Below are positions 35,687-47,550 of a DNA stretch of 64,000 bases, in pieces (the first letter of the stretch is position 1; the number at the start of each line of letters is the position of its first letter). Below the pieces are notes generated by a model that saw only the letters and a list, made by a program, of their open reading frames with translations, was not told the origin of the DNA and searched no databases. Origin of the DNA: JAAXIE01 sp965263155 (GTDB taxonomy: Bacteria > Chloroflexota > Dehalococcoidia > Lucifugimonadales > JAAXIE01); NCBI GenBank assembly GCA_965263155.1, contig OZ253586.1, positions 2,170,001-2,234,000 on the forward strand. The letters are read 5' to 3'. The position numbers were made by a program, and so were the translations under genes.

Positions 35687-35769
35687 CAGCTGGGCGATAT
35701 TACTCCGCTGATTGGCTTAACGTTTAGCATATTGGTGGCATAACGTAGGCCAATGGGGAAGTTTGCCCC

Positions 35770-35799
35770 TTGACGGGGGCGTTGGGCGCCTTTTATACT
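35770..35799 (+). promoter_or_regulatory. rRNA promoter
   Basis: TTGACG (35770-35775) and TATACT (35794-35799) with an 18-nt spacer, 150 nt upstream of the mature 23S. A leader with an AACGGC...GCCGTT stem and a TTTCTTTT run follows (35843-35912). Confidence 0.7.
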
Positions 35800-35925
35800 T
35801 CCTGCAAGCGAGGTGACAACTCCTACCAATATGGAGCTCACCTAACGGCGGCATAAGCACAGGAAAGACCTAAGCGGTAGCTTGGGGGATCTCTTGTCTG
35901 CCGTTTCTTTTGCACCTTAAAAAGA

Positions 35926-35943
35926 GAATAGGAAAGTAGTTTG
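35926..35943 (+). other. 23S precursor processing stem, 5' arm
   Basis: GAGAATAGGAAAGTAGTT pairs with the 3' arm AAGCTACTTCCTATTCTC near 39312-39329, with one bulge or mismatch. This is the RNase III-type stem that brackets the 23S gene. Confidence 0.7.
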
Positions 35944-35956
35944 GAGTTCCTAACGT

Positions 35957-39297
<3,341 letters not shown>

Positions 39298-39311
39298 ACG
39301 ACAGGGACTCT

Positions 39312-39329
39312 AAGCTACTTCCTATTCTC
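39312..39329 (+). other. 23S precursor processing stem, 3' arm
   Basis: AAGCTACTTCCTATTCTC is complementary to the 5' arm at 35926-35943. Confidence 0.65.
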
Positions 39330-39387
39330 ATCCAAACATCCGAATCGGGACGGAACGCCACCCGCGGTTCGTCCCTGCCACATACGG

Positions 39388-39462
39388 CGCGGGGTGGAGC
39401 AGTGGCAGCTCGTCGGGCTCATAACCCGAAGGTCGTTGGTTCGAGTCCAACCCCCGCTACCA
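39388..39462 (+). tRNA. tRNA-Met, initiator type (CAT anticodon)
   Basis: The cloverleaf has acceptor CGCGGGG against CCCCGCT with an unpaired first position, as in initiator tRNAs. The anticodon stem-loop TCGGG-CTCATAA-CCCGA has three G-C pairs, and the T arm is GTTGG-TTCGAGT-CCAAC. CCA is encoded. The mismatch at 1-72 and the GGG/CCC anticodon stem argue for tRNA-fMet. Confidence 0.9.
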
Positions 39463-39473
39463 AATAATAAAAA

Positions 39474-39516
39474 TAAAAACTCTCTCCGGTGTCCACTGGA
39501 GAGAGTTTTTATTTTT
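39474..39516. terminator. Bidirectional intrinsic terminator
   Basis: AAAACTCTCTCC pairs with GGAGAGAGTTTT across GGTGTCCACT, with TTTTTATTTTT downstream and an A-rich mirror upstream. It ends the 23S-tRNA unit. Confidence 0.88.
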
Positions 39517-39530
39517 CTAGGAGACTGTCT

Positions 39531-40016
39531 ATGCGAAGATGCTTAAGGCTGATGCTCCTTGTAATCATGTCCACCGTGGTCCTAACAGCGTGCGGAGGCG
39601 ACCCCTCGGGCCCTACTGAAAAAACCCTGAAAGACAGTGCTGAAGCCTTCGGGGCTGCTATCGTGAATGGCAATTATTCGGAACTTTATGAGTTAGGGGA
39701 CCCTGAACTCAAATCCGGATGCTCCAAGGAAGAGTTTCTGTCCGGGGCGAACGCCGCAATAATGGCTGAGGCTGTTTCCATGGGCCTGGATGAAGACACC
39801 ACGCCGAAACAACTGATACGTGCAAGCATGGGCATTGATGAAGATGCGGATGTGGAAGTCCGCGCCTCCAACGTTGAGATTACCGGGAACCAAGGCTCCG
39901 TACTAATAGAATTCTATCTGGATGGCAATCTCTTCGCCGCCCAAGGGGGCGACGACAGTGATATGTGGGTGTTTACAGACGGGCGATGGGGGACAGTTGG
40001 GTCGGACAGCTGCTGA
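39531..40016 (+). CDS. Secreted lipoprotein of unknown function
   Basis: A 161-residue protein. The signal peptide MRRCLRLMLLVIMSTVVLTAC ends in a lipobox (LTAC), so it is anchored to the outside of the membrane. The mature part (residues 20-160) looks like a small alpha/beta domain with YSELYELGDPELKSGCSKEEF, similar in outline to NTF2-like/DUF4878 lipoproteins, but I cannot name it. The ATG at 39531 follows AGGAG; an upstream in-frame ATG is within the terminator. Confidence 0.75.
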   Translation: MRRCLRLMLLVIMSTVVLTACGGDPSGPTEKTLKDSAEAFGAAIVNGNYSELYELGDPELKSGCSKEEFLSGANAAIMAEAVSMGLDEDTTPKQLIRASMGIDEDADVEVRASNVEITGNQGSVLIEFYLDGNLFAAQGGDDSDMWVFTDGRWGTVGSDSC

Positions 40017-40429
40017 GCCAAACCTACACTCTCATAGTTGAACCGTCACCTGTAACCGACAATCTACGGCCCCTGAGGGCCTCCTCCATCTGGTCCAGCC
40101 CAGAATGGTGCTGGATGTCCAGTGCCCAATCGAATTTGCGTCGGTACCAACGCGAACGGCGGGCCGGTTCGGGCACGCTTACCACTGTTCTCGCATTCCC
40201 GGACAGAGCACCACTTTAACCGCCGTAAGGGCCGGCGGGCAGATGTTGACCTCCTCCTTCAGTGGGGCCGATGCTGCGGGAACGTCATTGCCCGAATGGA
40301 TGCGAGCGGCGATGGCTTCTCCCAATGCATCGGCAGCCCGTACCAACACTTCCCTCCAGTCATCGCCATTGGATAAGCCAGCATCATTGCAGTCCCAAAT
40401 CTTTCTTGATACTACGTACACCCACGCCG
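40017..40429. other. 413-bp stretch without a convincing gene
   Basis: A minus-strand frame (40179-40448) is open for 89 codons, with an amphipathic WREVLVRAADALGEAIAARI part, but has no clear start site or family. It could be a remnant linked to the decayed collagen-like gene. No RNA or promoter is recognised. Confidence 0.35.
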
Positions 40430-41409
40430 TTAGCTGAAATGGGTCCATACCCCACAGCCGCCGGTTTCAAAACCCCTGTCGCTTGCTGCTATGGTGACAA
40501 TCGGCTTTACGCTGCCCAAATAGTTGGTAATGATGTCGTCGCTTGTTCCACCAAATCCGTTGAGGCGCGCCCAGTAGCAGGAGTCCGATCCAGCTGACGT
40601 GTACGTGCCGGGGGGTAACTCTTCACCTACCAGCCATATCCCGTCAGTGATTACACCCACGGGGGGCGGCGACTTCGGAGACAAGCATCCAAAGGCCGCA
40701 GCCATCGGTCTGAAACCCGTCGCCTAGGGCTATTGTAACGATCGACCTTGCGCTGCCCCTGTAGCCGGCGAGGATGTCGTCAATCGTTCCGCCAAATCCG
40801 CTGAGGCGGGCCCAGTAGCACGAGTCCCCTCCCGCCGATGCGTAAGTTCCCGGTTCTAGATCAGTTCCAACGGCCCACGTACCATCCCCAAACCCGGGCT
40901 CGGAAGTGTCTGTTGGCGTTGGACCTGGAGTCTGTGGTGGATGCGGCGCGGTTGCGACCGGGGAAGAGGTTGCCACGTCCTCTGAGTCTGGCACGCGGGA
41001 CTCTTCTTTAGGACCTACGGGGCCTTGCGGCCCCTGCATGCCACGCTCACCGGTCTCACCCTTCATGCCCTGTAGGCCTCTGTCGCCAGGGGGCCCCTGC
41101 GCGCCCTGCGGCCCCTCCGGACCCCTCTCGCCAGTATCTCCCTTCTCGCCAGCGGGCCTCTGATCGCCCTGCCGGACCTTGCCCGCCGGTCCCTCCTTTG
41201 GGACCCTGCGGACCTATCGGCACAGGCGCAGAGTGTTCCTCAACTATCTGACGAACATCCTCTTCCGTAAGACCAGAGGAGCATGCCAGCCCTCCAAATA
41301 GCAGCGAAACGAAAAGCGCGACAAGCGTTGATAACAGCCAAACGGTTGGGGCCAAAGATAGGCGTCTCAAAATAGAAGCCCCATCCTGCAGTAGCGTGTA
41401 GGTATGCAT
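40430..41409 (-). pseudogene. Collagen-like lipoprotein with two frameshifts
   Basis: Reading across two frameshifts gives a coherent protein. A signal peptide with lipobox (LLFGGLACSS) is followed by EEDVRQIVEEHSAP, then about 25 Gly-x-y triplets (GPQGPKGGTGGQGPAG, then GEKGDTGERGPEGPQG), then two related 65-residue domains. Each domain contains LEPGTYASAGGDSCYWARLSGFGG or LPPGTYTSAGSDSCYWARLNGFGG. The first shift is one extra base near 41165-41170, inside the collagen part. The second is at a G6 run (40661-40666), between the two domains. Both lie at or near short homopolymers, so slippage, phase variation or assembly error are alternatives to true decay. Confidence 0.75.
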
Positions 41410-41622
41410 GAATACAACACCTAGTCTCTCCTGATCTTGTGGACCGCTTCAGCTCGATCATGTGCACGGAGAGTGGCTGCCGTAAATAGATGCGTTGTGT
41501 AAGGCCCCGTTTCTCTGAGCGGCTGCTAGATGCGTAAAGCACTCGAAAGCGTCCGGCAAAGGCAAAAGCAAGCCCGCTACATCGACGACTTGAAGACTTG
41601 GCTTGGCCCAGGCGACTCAGGA

Positions 41623-43227
41623 TTATTTTTCGCAGACCACTCCATCGCCGTCGCCGTCGCGGGCGCTGGGGACAAGACGCTCCGGGAACCCTCGGCCCGG
41701 ACCGCTGGTGCCCTGCACTCTGGTTTCTCCTGCGGCGTCGGCCTCATCACAGGAGGCATAGGTGTCGACCTCGGCTGGGGTGGCCGTGGGCGTGGCGGTC
41801 GTTCTCGGCTCTGCAGGAGGTGACCTCTCGCACACCACACCGTCGCCGTCCCCATCGCGGGCACTGGGAACCATCGGCTTGGGGAAGCCTCTACCGGGGC
41901 CGTTCGTGCCTTGGACTCGACGTTCTCCTGCCGCATCGGCGTCCTCACATGAGGCATAGATGACGCCCTCGGACGGGATAGCCGTGGGTGTGGAGGTCGT
42001 TGTTGACTCGACTGGGGTGGATTGCTCGCAGACCACCCCATCGCCGTCCCCATCACGGGCATTGGGAACCATGGACTTGGGGAAGCCTCGCCCCGGCCCA
42101 TTGCTGCCTTGGACTCTTGCCTCGCCAGCATCCTCGGCGTCCTGGCAGGAGGCGTAGGTGGTGCCGTCTGAGGGGGTGGATGTGGGTGAAGATGTGAAAG
42201 TTGGCTGCCCCGCGGGAGATTGCTCGCACACAACGCCATCGTCGTCGCCATCGCGGGCACCGGGCACTAAGGCTTGCGGGAAGCCCATGCCCGGCCCATT
42301 CCTGCCCTGAATCCTAGGTTCGGCAGCCTCTTCGGCTTCTTCGCACGAGGTGTAGACGCCACCCGCGGACGGCGTGGGTGCGGGCGTAGCGGTATGCTCT
42401 GATGATGAGGTTGACTCCGGCGAGGTAGTGAGGGTAGACGTAGAAGCCTCGTCGGCTGGAGGGCTGGCGGTAGGAGCTTGTGGGACAGCCGTCGGCTCCG
42501 GCACGGCAACCTGGGGGATAGGCTCCATGGGCCGGTAATCGGCGGGAAGCCGCTCGCACACGACCCCGTCACTGTCGCCATCGTCGGTGCCCGGCACCCT
42601 CCCAGCGAGGAAGCCCTCTCCCGGGCCTTCGGTGCCCGCAACCCACGGCTCTCCCGCCGCTTCGGCCTCCTTGCAGGTGGCGTAGGGCACCACAGCCCCT
42701 GGCAACGCCGTGACCATTCGCGTAGGGGTGGGAGTGGCCCTTGGTGTCGGAGTGGGGGCGCCAAGCGGTAGCGGGATCGCCGCGGCAGGAACGGCCATAG
42801 GCGGGACGCTCAACGGGGCGGTTGGCGGTCGCTCGCACACCACGCCATCACCGTCTCCATCGCGCACGCTGGGCAGCAACACTGCCTCGAATCCATGCCC
42901 CGGCCCTGACCTGCCTTGCACAGTTGCCGTGCCCGAGACTTCAGCCTCCTCACAGGAAGCGTAGGTGATCAGAGTGGGTGGACTTGCTGCAGGCAACGTC
43001 GGCGGAGGTGGAGCAGTTGCCGACGGATGGAGGGTGGCCGCGGCGGCAGAGTAAAGTGTCCGGTCAAAGGCCACGGGTGTAGCCGTCGCCACAGCGGGGT
43101 TGGACCTGACCTCAGGGGACACCGGAACCGCAGCGATATCCGAAACATGGGACTCACACGCGAGTATGGTCACGAGGGCCAAGGACGCGGCAATCAAAGA
43201 CGCGCGGCGCGGCGAAAATAGACCCAA
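41623..43227 (-). CDS. Lipoprotein with six Excalibur calcium-binding domains
   Basis: A 534-residue exported protein. The signal peptide (SLIAASLALVTILAC) ends in a lipobox at about residue 24. Six copies of an about 45-residue Excalibur module follow, each with YASCxxA...G and closing with DGDGDGVVCE; copies end near residues 132, 202, 318, 386, 458 and 534. Linkers are Pro/Thr/Ser-rich and low-complexity. Excalibur modules have a DxDxDG calcium loop flanked by cysteines and are usually attached to extracellular nucleases. Here no enzyme domain is present, but an HNH-type lipoprotein is encoded upstream on the same strand. The last four modules are most alike and probably duplicated recently. 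Confidence 0.9.
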   Translation of the reverse strand: MGLFSPRRASLIAASLALVTILACESHVSDIAAVPVSPEVRSNPAVATATPVAFDRTLYSAAAATLHPSATAPPPPTLPAASPPTLITYASCEEAEVSGTATVQGRSGPGHGFEAVLLPSVRDGDGDGVVCERPPTAPLSVPPMAVPAAAIPLPLGAPTPTPRATPTPTRMVTALPGAVVPYATCKEAEAAGEPWVAGTEGPGEGFLAGRVPGTDDGDSDGVVCERLPADYRPMEPIPQVAVPEPTAVPQAPTASPPADEASTSTLTTSPESTSSSEHTATPAPTPSAGGVYTSCEEAEEAAEPRIQGRNGPGMGFPQALVPGARDGDDDGVVCEQSPAGQPTFTSSPTSTPSDGTTYASCQDAEDAGEARVQGSNGPGRGFPKSMVPNARDGDGDGVVCEQSTPVESTTTSTPTAIPSEGVIYASCEDADAAGERRVQGTNGPGRGFPKPMVPSARDGDGDGVVCERSPPAEPRTTATPTATPAEVDTYASCDEADAAGETRVQGTSGPGRGFPERLVPSARDGDGDGVVCEK

Positions 43228-43510
43228 TGTGAAACCCCGTCTGTAACAGTAAGGTTACGGGCCACCTTGCCACAGCGGACCTCAAGCTAACTTGAGGCAA
43301 TAGTGGAGTGGGGCCCGCACCCCGGAGGCAAATGCCTAAACACAATTAAGACGGGGAAACCGGCGGAGCCGCTATGGTGCTGGCACTATATCGTCGTTCA
43401 CGCGGCGCGTCAAAGGATACGCAGGCGAGCAGCAGGAAAGTCGATAGATTCAGGTGGAGGTGGGCTCAGGCGAGACCAGACTACTTGACTACTCAGTTTC
43501 TAGGACAGTC

Positions 43511-44242
43511 TCAATGTGAGCACATTTCCAGCATCTCGCGCAGCGCCTCCGCCTCACGTGCCGTCGCCGTCAGACCCCACTCGTTCTTGATGGTGGCCCA
43601 GTCGACAGCGTAGTCGCACCAATAGCCCTCATCAGGCGGGCGCCAGTCTTCGGGGCCCTTGCTGCCCTTGGACCGGTTAGCGGACCTGGTGGTCGCGATG
43701 AGGTGGTCGGCATATTCGAGGCTATTCGCGTATTCCGCCTTGCGCTGCTTGTCCCAAACCCAGCCGCCGGAACGGTGGGCGTTGGCCAGTGGCACCATGT
43801 GATCGACATCCAACTCCCCGGGATCGCTGACAGCGGTGCCGGTGTAGGGGCCGACCCAACTGCCCGATTCAACCCTGCACTCATCGGCGGTCTTGAACAC
43901 CACTGTCGTGAGGGACTCGGCCACCAAGACCTCTTGGCGCGCATCTTGGCAGTCGCTGTCGGCATCCCGCCAGTGGCGCCACTCCTTGCGGTCGTACTTC
44001 GGGAGGTCGTCGGGGATTTCGGCAATTGGCAGGGTCAGAACGACCGCCGTACTGGTAGAGTCCCCTGTAGGAATCGGAGTGGGTGCCGGCGTAGGCGTGG
44101 CCGACGTAGCGGCGGAGGCGGTGGATACCGGCGTCGGTGGCGGTGTGGGAGAGGGAGACGGAGAGATAATATCGCAAGCCACAAGACACAAGGCCACCAA
44201 GGAGGCAACGGCAATCCATGACAGTTTTAGATGGTATCTCAT
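43511..44242 (-). CDS. Exported lipoprotein with HNH nuclease domain (DUF1524/GmrSD type)
   Basis: A 243-residue protein. The signal peptide MRYHLKLSWIAVASLVALCLVAC ends in a lipobox, followed by a Pro/Thr-rich linker to about residue 65. The nuclease domain has LPKYDRKEWRHW, SCxDARQEVL, and the catalytic segment DVDHMVPLANAHRSGG (His of the HNH), then SLEYADHLIATTRSANRSKG and WCDYAVDWATIKNEWGL. It is probably an extracellular DNase for nutrient acquisition or competition. It lies just upstream of the Excalibur lipoprotein and downstream of an ABC exporter, all on the minus strand. Confidence 0.88.
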   Translation of the reverse strand: MRYHLKLSWIAVASLVALCLVACDIISPSPSPTPPPTPVSTASAATSATPTPAPTPIPTGDSTSTAVVLTLPIAEIPDDLPKYDRKEWRHWRDADSDCQDARQEVLVAESLTTVVFKTADECRVESGSWVGPYTGTAVSDPGELDVDHMVPLANAHRSGGWVWDKQRKAEYANSLEYADHLIATTRSANRSKGSKGPEDWRPPDEGYWCDYAVDWATIKNEWGLTATAREAEALREMLEMCSH

Positions 44243-44258
44243 TATTCTATTTCCACCG

Positions 44259-45059
44259 CTATTTTCGAGTGGCCCTTCCTTTCAGTGCGGTGAGAGCTAG
44301 ACCCAAGCTGACCACGCCCACCACTGCAACAGCCACGATCCCCTTGACCAACTCCATAGGCTCCCACCCCACGGACACCAGTGATCGGAGCGCAGCGAGG
44401 AGGTAAGTGACCGGGTTGTAGTCAGCCACTGTCGCCAACCAGCCGGTCATGGCTTCTTGTGGGACGAACAGCGTGGTCATGAAGAGGAAGGGGAAGAAGA
44501 GCAGGAAGCTTATGTTAACTGCAGCTGGGTTCCCCGTCTTGAGGGCTATGGCGTAGGGGAATCCGGCATACACCAAGCCCCACACACCAGCCAATGCCAT
44601 AAACACCAGAATGCCTGGGATCCCAGTGGCGAAGTGGACCCCAGCGATAACTGCCATGATGATGACAGGCACGGTCAGCACCGCCACCAAGGCGAAGTCG
44701 GCGACCAACAGCCCCAACAGCAGGGCCAAGCGGTTCACCGGGCTGATGACTAACCGGTCGAAGTAACCGGTCTGGATGTCGGTCACCACCGTCATGGCAC
44801 GGGAGACCCCGGTAACGGCGAACAACACGGCAACGGGAATCTGGAAGGCCCTGTAGTCCAAGCCCGGTATTCTCTCGGCGAAGTCCTCTAAGGCCCCCAC
44901 CGTCATCAGATACATGAATACGGGTATGACCAAGGCGGGGATGATAACCTCGGTATCGCGGACAGTGGCCCGCAGCGCACGCTGCGACACGGTCACCATA
45001 TCCCGGAGGAACCCTCCTTTTCGGGCACGCACTCGTGGTTGCGAGGCGACGGCTTGCAT
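44259..45059 (-). CDS. ABC-2 type transporter permease
   Basis: A 266-residue membrane protein with six predicted helices. Characteristic segments are the long cytoplasmic start, IPALVIPVFMYLMTVGAL, TGYFDRLVISPVNRLALLLG and FLLFFPFLFMTTLFVPQEAMTGWL, then VADYNPVTYLLAALRSL. This is the DrrB-type permease of drug, lipid or polysaccharide exporters. Its start is preceded by GGAGACCTAA. The partner ATPase is encoded about 60 nt upstream. Confidence 0.88.
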   Translation of the reverse strand: MQAVASQPRVRARKGGFLRDMVTVSQRALRATVRDTEVIIPALVIPVFMYLMTVGALEDFAERIPGLDYRAFQIPVAVLFAVTGVSRAMTVVTDIQTGYFDRLVISPVNRLALLLGLLVADFALVAVLTVPVIIMAVIAGVHFATGIPGILVFMALAGVWGLVYAGFPYAIALKTGNPAAVNISFLLFFPFLFMTTLFVPQEAMTGWLATVADYNPVTYLLAALRSLVSVGWEPMELVKGIVAVAVVGVVSLGLALTALKGRATRK

Positions 45060-45123
45060 TAGGTCTCCTTTGTGGTTTCGACACAGTTTGAAGGACTAGC
45101 CCCTAGTACCAGTCTGGGCGTAA

Positions 45124-46158
45124 TCAGTCGCTGGCTGGTCCGGATGGAGAGGCGTCTATTGATGCCGACTGTAGTTCCTGCCCATCCCGGAAACGGGCAC
45201 CGGTCACTTGCAGGAATACGTCGTCCAAGGTCGGGGTGCGCAGCGTGAGTTCCTGTACGACGATACCGCGCTCATTGAGGGCCAAGGCGACAGTACTGAC
45301 CAATGCCGCCCCGTTAGTAACGCTCAAGGTAATTTCTTGGTCGTGGACCTCCACCCTGCTCACGGAAGCAATGTCCTTCAAGACTTCAGCAGCCTGTCCC
45401 GCGTCACCCTCCAGCCGCACGACAATAAGATCGACCCCTCGCGCCCGCTTCAGGTCGGCAGGTGTTCCTTCCACCGCGAGACGACCGCGGTCGATGATGC
45501 CGATGCGGTGAGCAAGGGAGTCAGCTTCCTCCATGTACTGGGTAGTCAGGAAAATGGTCACGCCCATCTCCTCGTTGATGGCGTGCACCTCTTCCCATAT
45601 GCGGGTGCGGCTGATGGGGTCCAAACCGGTGGTGGGCTCGTCGAGGAAGAGTACCTCGGGCCGGTGAATGAGGGCGGCGGCCAGGTCGAGGCGACGCTTC
45701 ATCCCACCGGAGTAAGTGCCGATGAACCGGTCCATGGCATCTCCAATGTCCACCAGCGACGACAGGTCGGCGATACGACTATCGGCTTGTCGCCGTGAGA
45801 GGCCGTACAGCTGGGCTTGCATTCGCAGCAACTCCCGTCCTCTCTGCTTCGCGTCCAGTGCTGCGTCCTGCAAGGCAACCCCGATATGCAGTCTCGCTTC
45901 ATCGGGTCGCCCCAGAACATCCACACCAGCCACGCTGATAGAGCCCGCCGTGGGCGCCAACAGCGTGACAAGCATCCGTATCACTGTCGTCTTGCCCGCC
46001 CCGTTGGGACCAAGGAAACCGTATATCTCGCCATCACGTACATTCAGGTCGAGGCCGTCTACAGCTCGTACTGACCCGAACTGGCGCACCAAGCCCTTGG
46101 TCGAGATGGCGTTCTTGGCAAGCCCTGCCACATTGAAGGGGGCTGTTTGTTGAATCAA
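45124..46158 (-). CDS. ABC transporter ATP-binding protein (DrrA-type)
   Basis: A 344-residue ATPase. Walker A is GPNGAGKTTVIRML, the signature is YSGGMKRRLDLAAALIHRP, Walker B is LFLDEPTTGLDP, and the Q- and H-loops are present. The C-terminal 100 residues (VEGTPADLKRARGVDLIVVRL...TLRTPTLDDVFLQVTG) match the DrrA-like regulatory domain. The likely start is TTG at 46158 (5 nt after AAGGACACCA), giving MIQQTAPFNVAGL; a longer TTG start at 46209 is possible. It powers the permease encoded downstream; a role in drug or lipid export is inferred. Confidence 0.9.
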   Translation of the reverse strand: MIQQTAPFNVAGLAKNAISTKGLVRQFGSVRAVDGLDLNVRDGEIYGFLGPNGAGKTTVIRMLVTLLAPTAGSISVAGVDVLGRPDEARLHIGVALQDAALDAKQRGRELLRMQAQLYGLSRRQADSRIADLSSLVDIGDAMDRFIGTYSGGMKRRLDLAAALIHRPEVLFLDEPTTGLDPISRTRIWEEVHAINEEMGVTIFLTTQYMEEADSLAHRIGIIDRGRLAVEGTPADLKRARGVDLIVVRLEGDAGQAAEVLKDIASVSRVEVHDQEITLSVTNGAALVSTVALALNERGIVVQELTLRTPTLDDVFLQVTGARFRDGQELQSASIDASPSGPASD

Positions 46159-46498
46159 TGGTGTCCTTCTTCGTCCAATATCCACTGCCAATCGGGTATC
46201 GTTTGCCAATCGGGGAAGTACGGTCGGGTTACACTCAAGAGGAAGAGCGCGCCGGAATCCGACACGCAGCGAGGAGGCGGAATCCCTTAGGCCGTACTCT
46301 CATAGTAGAGGCACTATTGGTTCCCGAGCAAGGCCCGGATGTCATTCCTGACGCCGGACTTGGCGCCGGGCCTGAGGCGAGACAGTCTGCCCCAACGGTT
46401 ACGACTTCCGTAGTGGCCCGGTTTTTGCTAGCATCGATGGCAAGCGTCAGCCTTAAGCTGCCAAGAGACTGACAGCATAGTACCGAGGAGGCCTGAGA

Positions 46499-46831
46499 AT
46501 GGGAGTCTACCGCTTGTATACCGGCGACGACGGCGAGAGCCACATCGAGGAGATACCAGCCAGCGAGTTTGCCAACGCGAAGGAGTCGGGCGCGGCTATG
46601 AGTTTCAGTGTACAGGACTTAGAGCCGGGCCGGCACCTGGACTGGCACCCCGCACCCTTCCGCCGGTGGCAGGTGGGCTTGGTGGGCCGCACAACCATCG
46701 GCCTGAGCGACGGCACGTCCCGCACTTTCATGCCGGGCGACGTGCGACTCATTGAGGACACCACCGGCAAGGGCCACACCACCACCTACGACGACGGCTA
46801 CACGGTCACCATGCAAATCACGCCGGCGTAG
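46499..46831 (+). CDS. Small cupin-domain protein
   Basis: A 110-residue single-cupin protein. The strands GRHLDWHPAPFRRWQVGLVG, then GTSRTFMPGDVRLIEDTTGKGHTT show the two cupin motifs, though the first has just one His in the expected HxH position. It probably binds a small ligand or metal; the function is not readable. AGGAGGCCTGAGA precedes the ATG, and a TGCTAGCAT extended -10-like sequence lies about 60 nt upstream. Confidence 0.8.
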   Translation: MGVYRLYTGDDGESHIEEIPASEFANAKESGAAMSFSVQDLEPGRHLDWHPAPFRRWQVGLVGRTTIGLSDGTSRTFMPGDVRLIEDTTGKGHTTTYDDGYTVTMQITPA

Positions 46832-46916
46832 CTCGAAACCCCGCGATACCCGACCCGTCACACTGGCGAAAGCCGGAGTCCTCGGGCGCAAGGCCAAAGA
46901 CGTTACGGTGTGGCGC

Positions 46917-46965
46917 CGTCACCCCCATCCCAATCTTCGCCCTTCGAGAGGGATGGGGGTGAGCG
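46917..46965. repeat. Palindromic repeat, CACCCCCATCCC type
   Basis: CACCCCCATCCC pairs with GGGATGGGGGTG across an 18-nt loop. A half copy is present near 33830. This is a second dispersed repeat type, distinct from the GGGAATGACGG family. Confidence 0.65.
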
Positions 46966-46992
46966 TTTCGGCACTGGTATTGCTGACGACCG

Positions 46993-47340
46993 TCAGGACT
47001 GTGGTTGATACAGCTGGTCCGTTTTGGCGGCCATGACGAAGTCGTTGCGGTGCAGGTTCCGTATCTTGTGCGTCCACCAAGTGACGGTAACACGCCCCCA
47101 CTCAGTGACGATACGCGGGTGATGTCCCTGCTCCTCCGCGAGTGCGCCCACGGCGTCGGTAAAGGCCAAGCTGGTGACGAAGTTGGGGTAGCGGAATACC
47201 CGCTGAAGCTTGGGGATTTCGTTCTCCTCGACAATGGCCCACTCCGACACCACAGGCTGGAGTTGCGCGATCTCATCGTCGGTGACCCGTGGCGAGTCAG
47301 CCTGGCAGGCCTCGCACTTCTCGTTAATCAACTCGGTCAT
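46993..47340 (-). CDS. 4a-hydroxytetrahydrobiopterin dehydratase (PCD)
   Basis: A 115-residue protein of the pterin-4a-carbinolamine dehydratase family. The active-site motif EEQGHHPRIVTEWGRVTVTWWTH (two adjacent His, Pro and Trp) is complete, followed by KIRNLHRNDFVMAA. It recycles the pterin cofactor of aromatic amino acid hydroxylases or acts in molybdopterin-related roles. The start at 47340 follows AAGGAGGCGAACG. A short N-terminal extension with CEACQ may bind metal. Confidence 0.9.
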   Translation of the reverse strand: MTELINEKCEACQADSPRVTDDEIAQLQPVVSEWAIVEENEIPKLQRVFRYPNFVTSLAFTDAVGALAEEQGHHPRIVTEWGRVTVTWWTHKIRNLHRNDFVMAAKTDQLYQPQS

Positions 47341-47550
47341 CGTTCGCCTCCTTGACACGACTGTGTAGCTACACTTCCAGTGTATCACGCGCCTGCGAAC
47401 TCTCAGGAGCCTAAGTACGCCGACCATGGAGGCTGGAAGCCCTCGTTTGACACCCGCGGCCCGCCCCGCCTACACTGCCATTGAAAATCGTATCTGAAAA
47501 CGTGTTACCGCGGCCGTTGGCGGCTTCGCGGGGCAATAGGAGGTCGGTGG

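Noticed and set aside
39298..39387. 5S rRNA or tRNA-Sec
   Set aside because: The stretch holds only the processing stem and a small GGGACG/CGTCCC hairpin; no 5S or Sec tRNA features fit.
40179..40448. Minus-strand 89-codon ORF downstream of the collagen-like gene
   Set aside because: No binding site or known family; noted only as a possible remnant within the intergenic entry.
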